A model generated the notes under the pieces. The model saw only the letters and a list, made by a program, of their open reading frames with translations, was not told where the DNA came from and searched no databases. A stretch of DNA of 50,291 bases, taken from positions 1-50,291 of the forward strand of contig NZ_WWDL01000037.1 of NCBI RefSeq assembly GCF_009848505.1. Reading direction: 5' to 3'. Source of the stretch: Muricoccus harenae. GTDB taxonomy: Bacteria > Pseudomonadota > Alphaproteobacteria > Acetobacterales > Acetobacteraceae. Below are positions 43,387 to 50,291 of the stretch, one piece after another; the stretch's first letter is position 1; every line of letters starts with the position of its first letter. The translations under genes were made by a program, and so were the position numbers.

Positions 43387-44229
43387 TCACACGACGCGGC
43401 CCGGATCGCCCTGGAAGCCCAGGGCGCAGACGGAGCCGCCATGGAACAGAGCGCCAATCCTGCCGCCCGGCGGCGCCACGCCTTCGACCTCGACGGCATA
43501 GGCTTCCGCGTCATCCTGCGGCGCATAGCCGATGATCGCCCGCGCGGCCGCATCGCCGCCCCAGAGGGCGCGGCGGTTGGCGGAAACGCCGTATAGAATC
43601 TGGAAGCCGAAGGGCGGCGCTTCGACACAGCGGCGGGCGAGATGGGCCATGTCGCGATGGCTGATCCAGGCGCCCAGCTCGCGCGCATTGCGGGGGCGGG
43701 AGCGGAAGGCGCCAATGCGCAGGCAGGCAACGTCGAGCCCGTATTTGTCGGCATAGAGGCGGCCAAGCGCTTCGCCGAAGACCTTGCTCACGCCGTAATA
43801 GCCATCGGGACGCACGGGCTCCTCCGTGCCCACCGGGCGGTGGGCACGGTAGAAGCCGATGACATGGTTGCTGCTGGCGAAGATCAGGCGCCGCGTGCCG
43901 TTGCGCCGCGCGGCTTCGAACAGGCTGTGGCAGGCCACGACATTGGTCTGCAGGATCTCCTCGGGCGTGCCGCCGGTCTCGCGCGGGATGCCTGCGAGAT
44001 GGATGACGCAATCCACATCACGTGTTGCGGTCTCCGTGACGCTGGGATCGGAGAGGTCTCCTTCCATCAGCTCCTCATCCTCGGCCGCAGGCGCCATGGG
44101 CTGGCGGTCGAGTAAGCGGAGCCGCCCTGCCGCTCCACGGAGGGCAGGGCGCAGCACCTGTCCGATCTCGCCTGCCGCGCCGGTGAGCAGGATGCGCCGC
44201 CATGCCGGCGTGGCCGCCGCGTCCACCAT
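43387..44229 (-). CDS. NAD-dependent epimerase/dehydratase family, uronate dehydrogenase-like
   Basis: 280 aa from the ATG at 44229, which follows TGAGGCGAGG and lies just beyond the upstream Bug stop. ATGs at 44244 and 44256 are alternatives. Extended-SDR fold: LLTGAAGEIGQVLRPAL, VIHLAGIP, the Udh-type block SSNHVIGFY, and YYGVSKVFGE with the catalytic Tyr-x3-Lys. These features match bacterial uronate dehydrogenases, which oxidise hexuronates to aldaric lactones with NAD. Bug proteins on both sides fit uptake of sugar acids. The exact substrate remains inferred. Confidence 0.8.
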   Translation of the reverse strand: MVDAAATPAWRRILLTGAAGEIGQVLRPALRGAAGRLRLLDRQPMAPAAEDEELMEGDLSDPSVTETATRDVDCVIHLAGIPRETGGTPEEILQTNVVACHSLFEAARRNGTRRLIFASSNHVIGFYRAHRPVGTEEPVRPDGYYGVSKVFGEALGRLYADKYGLDVACLRIGAFRSRPRNARELGAWISHRDMAHLARRCVEAPPFGFQILYGVSANRRALWGGDAAARAIIGYAPQDDAEAYAVEVEGVAPPGGRIGALFHGGSVCALGFQGDPGRVV

Positions 44230-44236
44230 CCTCGCC

Positions 44237-45229
44237 TCAGCCATCGACAGTGACATTGGCGTCGCGGACGATGCGGCCGAACTTCTCGGACTCGCCCGTG
44301 ACGAAGCCGCGGTACTCGGCGGGACTCATGGGCTGCGGCAGCAGGCCCTGGGTCTCGAACTTTCCGCGTAGTTCCGGCTCCCGCAGCGCCGTCGCAATGG
44401 CTTCATAGACGCGCTGCGCAATGGGATCTGGTGTTCCGCCTGGGGCGAAGAGGCCGAACCAGTTTATCAGCTCGTAATTGGCCAGCGGCGGATATTCCGA
44501 GACGGAGGGCACGTCCGGCATCTGCGGCAGGCGCTCGCGCGAGGTGACGGCGACGGCGCGGATGCGGCCGTCACGGATCAGCGACAGGCCGGAGGCGAGG
44601 CTGTTATAGCCGAACTGGACGCGGCCCGCGGCGATGTCGGTGACCGCCGGTCCGGAGCCGCGATAGGGCACATGCACCGTCTGGATACCGGCCATGCTGT
44701 TGAAGAGCTCGCCGGCCAGGTGCTGCGGGTTGCCGATGCCGGAGGAGGAGTAGCTGAGCTTGCCCGGGTTGGCGCGGGCGTATTCCACCAGCTCCGCGAC
44801 CGTCCTGAAGGGCGCGGTCATGCTGCCCATCAGAATATTCGGCACCTTCACCACCAGTGAGACCGGCTTCAGGTCCCGCATCGGATCGTAGCTCATCTTC
44901 TCCCGGTAAAGATGGTGGTTCACCGCCGTCTCGCCGGCACCGCCGAGGAGGAAGGTGTAGCCATCGGGCGCTGCGGTCGCGACAGCCTGGGCGCCGATCA
45001 TGCCGCTCGCCCCCGTGCGGTTCTCGACGACAACAGGCTGGCCGAGCGCCAGGCGCAGCGGATCAGCCAGGAGGCGGGCGGTGATGTCCTGCCCGCCGCC
45101 GGCGGCATAGGGTGCGATGATGCGGATCGGCCGGCTGGGGTAATCGCCCTGCGCCAGGGCAGGGCGGGCCAGGGCCAGGGCGGCGCCGGCGGCGAGGCCG
45201 CGGCGCGTTATGGGGTAAGAAAGCGTCAT
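44237..45229 (-). CDS. Bug family tripartite tricarboxylate transporter substrate-binding protein
   Basis: 330 aa. The Tat-like signal TRRGLAAGAALALARPALAQG is at residues 8-28. Canonical Bug sequence follows: YPSRPIRIIAPYAAGGGQDITAR, VVENRTGASGMIGAQ, VHVPYRGSGPAVTDIAAG and NWFGLFAPGGTPDPI. The stop lies at the start of the uronate-dehydrogenase-like gene, indicating coupling. The Ldh2-family gene lies 65 bp upstream with an AT-rich stretch between, which could hold a second promoter. It is the fourth Bug gene within 5 kb. Confidence 0.9.
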   Translation of the reverse strand: MTLSYPITRRGLAAGAALALARPALAQGDYPSRPIRIIAPYAAGGGQDITARLLADPLRLALGQPVVVENRTGASGMIGAQAVATAAPDGYTFLLGGAGETAVNHHLYREKMSYDPMRDLKPVSLVVKVPNILMGSMTAPFRTVAELVEYARANPGKLSYSSSGIGNPQHLAGELFNSMAGIQTVHVPYRGSGPAVTDIAAGRVQFGYNSLASGLSLIRDGRIRAVAVTSRERLPQMPDVPSVSEYPPLANYELINWFGLFAPGGTPDPIAQRVYEAIATALREPELRGKFETQGLLPQPMSPAEYRGFVTGESEKFGRIVRDANVTVDG

Positions 45230-45294
45230 CTCTTAAATTTTCCCGTTGTTGCTTCGTTTTTTATGGCCGCGATGCAGCGTGCAGCCGGAACGCT

Positions 45295-46335
45295 TCAGCT
45301 CGTCTTGGCGGTGCCGGCCAGTTCCTCGAGCTTCTGCAGGTCGGCTGCCGCGACGCGCACGCCTTCACGCTGGCTGCGCGCATAGGATGCCATCTCGCGC
45401 TCGCCCGGCAGCATCACGGGCGCGCCCGGATCGGCGGCGGGGGTGTCGTGCAGGATGGCAGCGAAATCCGCCATACGCTCTCGCAGCCAGTCCGCACTGC
45501 CCAGCTTCGATGTGTCGATCAGGATGAAAACATGGCCCAGATCCTGCGCGGCGCCCGGGTTCTTGTCCCAGGCCTGCACATGGGTGAGGTAGGAGGCGCC
45601 GGAAAGAAGGCCCGCCAGCATGTCCACCATGACGGCCAGCCCATAGCCCTTGTGGCCGCCGACTGGCAGCAGGAAGCCGGCAAGGGCTGCCCTGGCGTCG
45701 GTGGTGGGCCGGCCTTCCGCATCCGCGGCCCAGCCCTCCGGCAGCGGCTCGCCGCGCTCGGCGAGCGCGCGGATCTTGGCCCGCGCGGCGACGCTCAGCG
45801 CCATATCCAGGATCACGGGATCGCCGCCCGGATTGGGCACGCCGATGCCGATCGGGTTGTTGCCGACGCGCGTGTCCTTGCCGCCCCAGGGGGCAATGGT
45901 GGTGGTCGCGTTGCTGGCGATGATCGAGGCGAAGCCCTGCTGCGCCGCCAGCAGGGCATAGGGCATGATCGGGCCGAAATGATTGCTGCCGCGCGCGAAG
46001 GCGGCGCCGATGCCGGCCGCGCGTGCCCCGTCCATCGCTGCCTCCAGCGCGCGCATGCCGACCAGCGGACCGATGCCGTTTCGTCCGTCCACCGTAGCGA
46101 CGCCAGCCGCAAGGCGTAGAATGGATACATCGGCCTGGGCATCGATGCCCCCGACCTTTACGCGGTTCAGATACTGCGGAACGCGGCTGATGCCATGGGT
46201 GCGCACGCCAAAAAGGTCCGCCAGTACGAGAATGCGCGCGACCTGCCCCGCCTCATTCAGGCGCATGCCGCCAGCCGCGAGGGCGCGGGTCGCCAGGTCG
46301 AGGAGCCTCGGCTCCGGTATGATCGCTTCGCTCAT
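45295..46335 (-). CDS. Ldh family (malate/L-lactate dehydrogenase type 2) oxidoreductase
   Basis: 346 aa from the ATG at 46335, preceded by GGGGGAACG. The upstream extension to 46419 is not family-like. The type-2 malate/lactate dehydrogenase fold is recognised by DLFGVRTHGISRVPQYL (catalytic-region Arg/His), GSNHFGPIMPYALLA, NATTTIAPWGGKDTRVGNNPIG and PVGGHKGYGLAVMVDMLAGLLSG. Members reduce or oxidise 2-oxo/2-hydroxy acids: malate, ureidoglycolate, 2,3-diketogulonate or sulfolactate. In this context a sugar-acid-derived 2-hydroxy acid is likely. It probably heads the minus-strand operon with the Bug and uronate-dehydrogenase-like genes. Confidence 0.88.
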   Translation of the reverse strand: MSEAIIPEPRLLDLATRALAAGGMRLNEAGQVARILVLADLFGVRTHGISRVPQYLNRVKVGGIDAQADVSILRLAAGVATVDGRNGIGPLVGMRALEAAMDGARAAGIGAAFARGSNHFGPIMPYALLAAQQGFASIIASNATTTIAPWGGKDTRVGNNPIGIGVPNPGGDPVILDMALSVAARAKIRALAERGEPLPEGWAADAEGRPTTDARAALAGFLLPVGGHKGYGLAVMVDMLAGLLSGASYLTHVQAWDKNPGAAQDLGHVFILIDTSKLGSADWLRERMADFAAILHDTPAADPGAPVMLPGEREMASYARSQREGVRVAAADLQKLEELAGTAKTS

Positions 46336-47118
46336 CGTTCCCCCACCGGTCTGTCGCTTCTGGGCAACTGCGCCGATTCCATGCCCGGGTCCAGCGCCTA
46401 CAGGTCCTGGGCGGGCCACTCAATCTCCCGCAACACATCTTCGTACAGAGGTTTGCCAGGGAGCGGGCCGCCCGCAACCACGTACAGAGCGAAGGCACCG
46501 CCCATACCGGACGGGGCTGTCAGCCTCAAGCTGAGCCTGGTCGCAGGGCTCGAATGCCAGCACCTCCGCCACCTCCGGCATGAAGCATCTCCGGGCCAGC
46601 AGAGCGGCACCGGGTTGCGCGTTCGGCGAGGAGGTGCTGGTGGGGCGCTTGGGACCTCGCGCTCCCGGCTTGGCGGCAAGCTGGGGCTGCTCGCGGGTGT
46701 CGCTGAGCGCATGGAGGAGAGGCGGCTCATGCCGCTCCGGTGGCCGGAGCCAGCACGGCACCGGGAGAGCAAGAGCGCAGCCGACCGCCTCGGAAAAGAG
46801 CTGCCGGATCTCCTGCAAGGCCGCTCTGACGGGATGATAAGATACGCGGTGGTCTTTCGGACTGGTTGGCATCGCTGATGCTCCGGGAGTGCCGGATTGA
46901 CCGCCGCCCCGCGGTGCCCGGCGCTTCCCGCCGCCGATTGACGGCGGCGCCTGGCCGGACATGCGGTGAGGATGCGGCTGTTGACGTAGGTCCAGCATGT
47001 TGGACAGTTGCTCGCAGTGGTGCACCCTGCCCGACTCCCGGCGACGGGCGATACGGGGCCCAGGGCAAATCGCTCACCAAGTCCGTGGCACCTATGAGGA
47101 AGAAGGAAAAGCGAGACG
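46336..47118. other. Intergenic interval between divergent genes, possible decayed gene
   Basis: Nearly 0.8 kb separate the Ldh2-family and MBL-fold genes and should contain both promoters. The minus strand between 46398 and about 46900 has protein-like pieces in two frames (for instance GGAFALYVVAGGPLPG near the end and a VRAALQEIRQLFSEA segment further up). They are not joined and no family is recognised. It may be a frameshifted relic. Confidence 0.35.
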
Positions 47119-47880
47119 ATGTCCTGGGAGGTCGAAACGGTGCTGCAGGGCTATCCCGGAAAGTCCGAATTCCATGGCGGGCTGGGTTGGAGCACCGTCG
47201 CGCTCGCGCGCGGGCCCGGCGGCCGCCTGGCCCTGCTGGACACTGCCGGCTTCGGCGCCCGGCGCCTGCTCCTGAAGCGGCTCGCGGCGCTGGGCGTGGC
47301 TCCGGAGGACATCACAGACCTGCTGCTGACACATCTGCACTACGACCATTGCATCAACTGGCCAATGTTTCCCCGTGCCACCATCCATGTCGGCGCGGCT
47401 GAGTTGGACATGGCGCTGAGCCTGCCCGATGGCGATCCGCTCTATCCGGAATTTACGGTGCGCGAGTTGGCGCGGCATCCGCACCTGCACCGGCTGGAGG
47501 ATGGCGAGACAGGGCTTCCGGGGATTTCCTGCTTCACGGGGCCCGGGCACACGATGCACCACCTCGTCTTCGTGCTGGAGGGAGAGCCACGGACGATCTT
47601 TTCCGCCGATCTTGCGAAGAACCGTTCCGAGCTGGTGACAGGCCGCGCGGATATGACGCTGGATGCGACGGCACATGCGGCATCCATCGCGCGGCTGAAT
47701 GCCATCTGGCGCGAGGTTCCGGGTACGGTGCTGCTGCCGGGCCACGACCTGGCTCTCATACTGGACGGGGCGGGCGAGATGGTCGCGCAGGGTGAGCGTG
47801 CCTGTTCGATCTATGCCTGGTTTGGCGGCTCCCTGGAGGAGGTCACGCATTTCGACCTCACGGAACGGGCACGCACCTAA
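47119..47880 (+). CDS. MBL-fold metallo-hydrolase (AHL lactonase-like family)
   Basis: 253 aa metallo-beta-lactamase fold with a full metal set: HLHYDH at 72-77, His144 in GPGHT, Asp164 in FSADL and His209 in PGHD. This spacing matches the group containing N-acyl-homoserine lactonases and other lactone hydrolases. No signal peptide, so it is cytoplasmic. A purine-rich GAGGAAGAAGGAAAAG precedes the ATG. It lies upstream of a sarcosine-oxidase-like gene. It may open a lactone produced in the adjacent sugar-acid pathway, for instance an aldaric lactone, rather than degrade signals. That is inference. Confidence 0.85.
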   Translation: MSWEVETVLQGYPGKSEFHGGLGWSTVALARGPGGRLALLDTAGFGARRLLLKRLAALGVAPEDITDLLLTHLHYDHCINWPMFPRATIHVGAAELDMALSLPDGDPLYPEFTVRELARHPHLHRLEDGETGLPGISCFTGPGHTMHHLVFVLEGEPRTIFSADLAKNRSELVTGRADMTLDATAHAASIARLNAIWREVPGTVLLPGHDLALILDGAGEMVAQGERACSIYAWFGGSLEEVTHFDLTERART

Positions 47881-47988
47881 GAAGACGGGGATCGCGAATA
47901 AGGGCAAAGCCGCGATCTGAACAGAACGCAATGCATCGCGCCAAGGGTAACGGCGCTGTCTGAGCCAAGCCCAAGGGATGTGATACGG

Positions 47989-49176
47989 ATGACGCCAATG
48001 CGCACGGATGTCGCGGTGTTGGGGCTAGGAGCCATGGGCTCAGCCACCCTCTACCAGCTTGCCCGGCGGGGCGTGGCAGCGCTTGGGATCGACCGTTACG
48101 CGCCGCCGCACGCCATGGGATCAACCCATGGGGAGACGCGCATCACGCGCTGCGCAGTGGGGGAGGGCGATTGCTACGTGCCCTTGGTCCAGCGGTCGCA
48201 CGAAATCTGGCGCGAGTTGGAGGCTGAGACAGGACAGCCGCTGCTGGAAACCTGCGGACTGTTGATGATGGCGCCGCGCGGGGTAGAAACCGGGCACCAT
48301 GGGAAGACCAACTTCCTCAACCGGACAATCGCAGTGGCACGCCGCAACGGCATTCGGCACGAGGTGCTCGATTCCGCGCAGATCGGCGCGCGCTTCTCCA
48401 GCTTTGGGCTGAAGGGTAACGAGGAGGGCTACTTCGAGCCGGGCGGTGGGTTTGTCCGCCCAGAGGCCTGTGTCGCAGCGCAGCTAAGCCGCGCGGCGGA
48501 ACTCGGCGCCCGGATCCGGACAGGATGCGAGGTGAAGGCGTTGACGCCGGGAACAAGTGGCGTGCTGCTGGAGACGAGTGACGGGCCGGTGACGGCAGAT
48601 CGTGTCGTCGTCTCCGCAGGGGCATGGAGCGGAAGGTTGCTCGGTGGCCCGTTCCGACCTAGGCTCGTGCCCCGTCGGCAATTGCTGCACTGGTTTCCCG
48701 TTGTGGATGAGTCGCGTTTCGCACCCTCTGTTTTCCCCGCCTACATCTGGATGCATGGAGCCACCTCGGAAGACTATTTCTACGGTTTCCCGGCACTGAG
48801 TGGCTCTGGCGTGGTGAAGGTCGCCAGCGAGCAATACGTGGATGAATGCGATCCTGACCGACTGGAGCGCAAGGTGGAGCCGGAGGATAGCCGGGCCATG
48901 TTCGAGGAGCATGTGGCCGGGCGTCTGAAGGGCGTATCGGCGGGCCCGGCGCGAGCCGCCGCCTGCATGTATACGGTTACGCCGGACTCTGACTTTGTGA
49001 TCGACCATCATTTGGACAGCGAACGGATCATCGTCGTGTCAGCCTGCTCGGGACACGGGTTCAAGCATTCCGCGGCTATTGGCGAGGCTGTGGCGGAGCT
49101 GACCTGCGACGGCCGCAGCACGCTCAACCTTCGACCCTTCCGGTTCGACCGGTTCAGTGTGGGAACAGCCGCCTGA
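47989..49176 (+). CDS. Sarcosine oxidase-like FAD-dependent oxidase (MSOX/SolA family)
   Basis: 395 aa. The FAD-binding N-terminus is VAVLGLGAMGSATLYQLARRG. STHGETRITR is the family MSOX/N-methyltryptophan oxidase block. CMYTVTPDSDFVIDHH contains the Cys (about residue 326) that binds FAD covalently in MSOX, and the GHGFKHS block follows. It should oxidise an N-methyl or secondary amino acid to give H2O2. The start could be GTG 47980, ATG 47989 or ATG 47998; AAGGGA about 10 nt upstream favours 47989. The gene is 108 bp downstream of the MBL gene. Confidence 0.88.
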   Translation: MTPMRTDVAVLGLGAMGSATLYQLARRGVAALGIDRYAPPHAMGSTHGETRITRCAVGEGDCYVPLVQRSHEIWRELEAETGQPLLETCGLLMMAPRGVETGHHGKTNFLNRTIAVARRNGIRHEVLDSAQIGARFSSFGLKGNEEGYFEPGGGFVRPEACVAAQLSRAAELGARIRTGCEVKALTPGTSGVLLETSDGPVTADRVVVSAGAWSGRLLGGPFRPRLVPRRQLLHWFPVVDESRFAPSVFPAYIWMHGATSEDYFYGFPALSGSGVVKVASEQYVDECDPDRLERKVEPEDSRAMFEEHVAGRLKGVSAGPARAAACMYTVTPDSDFVIDHHLDSERIIVVSACSGHGFKHSAAIGEAVAELTCDGRSTLNLRPFRFDRFSVGTAA

Positions 49177-49530
49177 CTCGCGTGTCGGAGCTCATTTAGA
49201 TTGGCTCAAGCCTGGAGGCATCCTGCGCCGACACACGCGCGTAACCGGGCATCTGGAACGACGGCGCGCTACCCGGACGAGAAAAGCGTGTCGAGCACGA
49301 CCGGGGAACCGCTCGGCCGGAACGGAGTTCGGCTGTCCAAATCCGTCTCCCGAGGCATCTCAGGCCATCAGCCCGACGTAGCAACGACCCGGTGCCTTCA
49401 TTGCGATCGCCTCCTCCCGCTCCATCATCGCTCGCATGGGTTCGTCTAGGCCGAACCTCCGGCGAGGCAGACGTGAAGGCTCAATGTGGGTTGCCGGGCA
49501 GACTCTGAGATTCCAATATGGGGTCGGTTC
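49177..49530. other. Intergenic interval without recognised gene
   Basis: Between the oxidase and the truncated kdpE (convergent). GTGTCGG and CCGACAC near 49181 and 49228 could pair over a long loop but make no convincing terminator. A short minus-strand frame (about 49380-49460) encodes MRAMMEREEAIAMKAPG and ends GLMA; it has no recognised relatives. Confidence 0.4.
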
Positions 49531-50166
49531 TCACTCGGCACTTCCGAGGCGGTAGCCGACGCCCGGCTCCGTGTGGATGAGCGCCGCGGCCTCACCGAGC
49601 TTCTGCCGCAGGTGCCCGACATACACGCGCAGGTACTGCGCATCCTCGGCGTGACCAGGGCCCCAGACGGCCGAGAGCAGCTGGCGCTGCGTCACCACCC
49701 GGCCGGTCCCCCCGCGGGCGAGCGCCGCCAGCAGGTTCCACTCCCGCGGCGTCAGGCGGAGAGCCGAGCCATCCAGCCTCGCAACCCGTCTGGCGAGGTC
49801 AATCTCGAGCGGACCGGTCCGGACCACCGCCTCAGTGGAGCTGCGCCCTTCCGCCGCGGCCGCCCGACGCAGGGCGGCCCGCAGCCGCGCCAGCAACTCG
49901 CCCAAGGCGAAGGGCTTTTCGACGTAGTCATCGGCCCCTGCATCGAGGGCGGCGACCTTCCCATCCTCCCGGTCACGCGCCGAGAGCACGATGATCGGGC
50001 TGGCGGTGAAGGCACGCAGCCGTGGGATGACCCGCTGGCCGTCCATATCCGGCAAGCCGAGATCGAGGAGGATGGCCGCAGGAGAATGCGAGGCAGCCAA
50101 ACGCAGACCCTCCACGGCATTCTCCGCGCGCATGGGATCGTAGCCGGAGGCTGTCAGGGCAGGGCC
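49531..50166 (-). pseudogene. kdpE: KdpE-type response regulator truncated by IS630
   Basis: OmpR/PhoB-class regulator of the K+ transport operon, lacking its N-terminus. The receiver domain starts mid-helix at ALTASGYDP and keeps the phosphoacceptor in LLDLGLPDMDG, SARD and VEKPF. The DNA-binding winged helix is complete, with LTPREWNLLAAL, TQRQLLSAVWGP and the KdpE-like YLRVYVGHLRQKL ending GYRLG. Sequence upstream of 50166 switches abruptly to the IS630 end, so the first strand with the acidic Asp pair is missing. An internal ATG at 50133 could start a 200-aa product. A partner KdpD is not in view. Confidence 0.85.
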
Positions 50167-50291
50167 TAGTGGTTTGAGTTAGAAGTGTTCTGACATGCTG
50201 GGCGGGGTGTAAGGTCGGGCGTCTCTGATGGGAGGCGCCCATGTCATGTGGCCCGAAAGCGGCAGCGGTAGTGCTGACGGAGGAGGAGCGC
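50167..50291 (+). mobile_element. IS630-family insertion sequence (partial, right edge)
   Basis: The left end begins at TA (50167-50168), the usual IS630 target dinucleotide. It is followed by AGTGGTTTGAGTTAGAAGTG, a likely terminal repeat, about 70 nt ahead of the transposase start. The other end and the duplicated TA are outside the window. It interrupts kdpE. Confidence 0.7.
50241..50291 (+). CDS. IS630 family transposase, N-terminal fragment
   Basis: Only 17 codons are in the window, reading MSCGPKAAAVVLTEEER. The start V-L-(S/T)-(D/E)-E-E-R is typical of IS630-type transposases, in which a helix-turn-helix follows. GGGAGG lies 6 nt before the ATG. The call depends on this short motif, the TA target and the terminal sequence together. 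Confidence 0.6.
   Translation, partial: MSCGPKAAAVVLTEEER

Noticed and set aside
47119-47880. Quorum-quenching AHL lactonase as a firm call
   Set aside because: The metal motif is shared by many lactone and other hydrolases, and the metabolic neighbours fit a catabolic role equally well.
1-50291. CRISPR arrays, rRNA and tRNA genes
   Set aside because: No regular spaced repeats, rRNA-like stretches or cloverleaf-type sequences were noticed. A covariance search was not possible here.

Overview
The window looks like chromosomal DNA of a high-GC alphaproteobacterium, most likely an acetic-acid-bacteria relative (Acetobacteraceae, Roseomonas-like). This is an inference. It rests on the strong G/C bias, the many Bug-type (TctC family) periplasmic binding proteins, two LIV-type ABC transporters linked to CoA and keto-acid chemistry, and the mix of IS3, IS5, IS110 and IS630 elements. 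No rRNA, tRNA or CRISPR array was recognised.

Region 1 (1-19.8 kb) is an exopolysaccharide (EPS) locus, almost all on the minus strand. Reading from the promoter side it encodes a phosphoglycosyl transferase that starts the lipid-linked repeat unit (18382-19824), two GT4 glycosyltransferases, a Wzc/GumC-type chain-length protein fused to a BY-kinase, a Wzx-like flippase, a Wzy-like polymerase, two more GT4 enzymes, an acyltransferase and a Tat-exported glycoside-hydrolase-like protein. Most stops and starts overlap by 4 bp, which points to one operon. An IS110 element (transposase 4003-5238, opposite orientation) separates this operon from a polysaccharide pyruvyl transferase and a GT2 enzyme. 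A DUF707 protein lies beyond them on the plus strand. These outer genes are visibly more AT-rich. An eroded IS3-family copy forms the left edge. The non-coding DNA just before the IS110 transposase folds into a long closed stem with internal hairpins, as expected for a bridge RNA.

Region 2 (20-21.2 kb) is a graveyard holding a frameshifted IS5-family transposase.

Region 3 (21.2-35.8 kb) holds two LIV-type ABC importers. The first (minus strand) is a binding protein, LivH, LivM, an SDR dehydrogenase inserted in the operon, LivG and LivF. The second (plus strand) is a binding protein, LivH and one 845-aa polypeptide fusing LivM, LivG and LivF. It is followed by a CRYL1-like 3-hydroxyacyl dehydrogenase and a BKACE (DUF849) beta-keto acid cleavage enzyme. 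A divergent GntR/FCD regulator with an SDR sits beside it, and a perfect 10-bp palindrome lies in the shared intergenic region. The second set reads as uptake, oxidation and CoA-dependent cleavage of a 3-hydroxy acid whose identity the sequence does not reveal.

Region 4 (36-49.2 kb) is small-acid catabolism. It has two amidohydrolases divergent from a LysR regulator, a class II aldolase-like protein, four Bug binding proteins with no TctA/TctB membrane partner in view, a uronate-dehydrogenase-like epimerase-family protein, a malate/lactate dehydrogenase-family (Ldh2) enzyme, an MBL-fold hydrolase and a sarcosine-oxidase-like flavoenzyme.

The right edge (49.5-50.3 kb) is a kdpE response regulator cut off at its N-terminus by an IS630-family element that runs out of the window.
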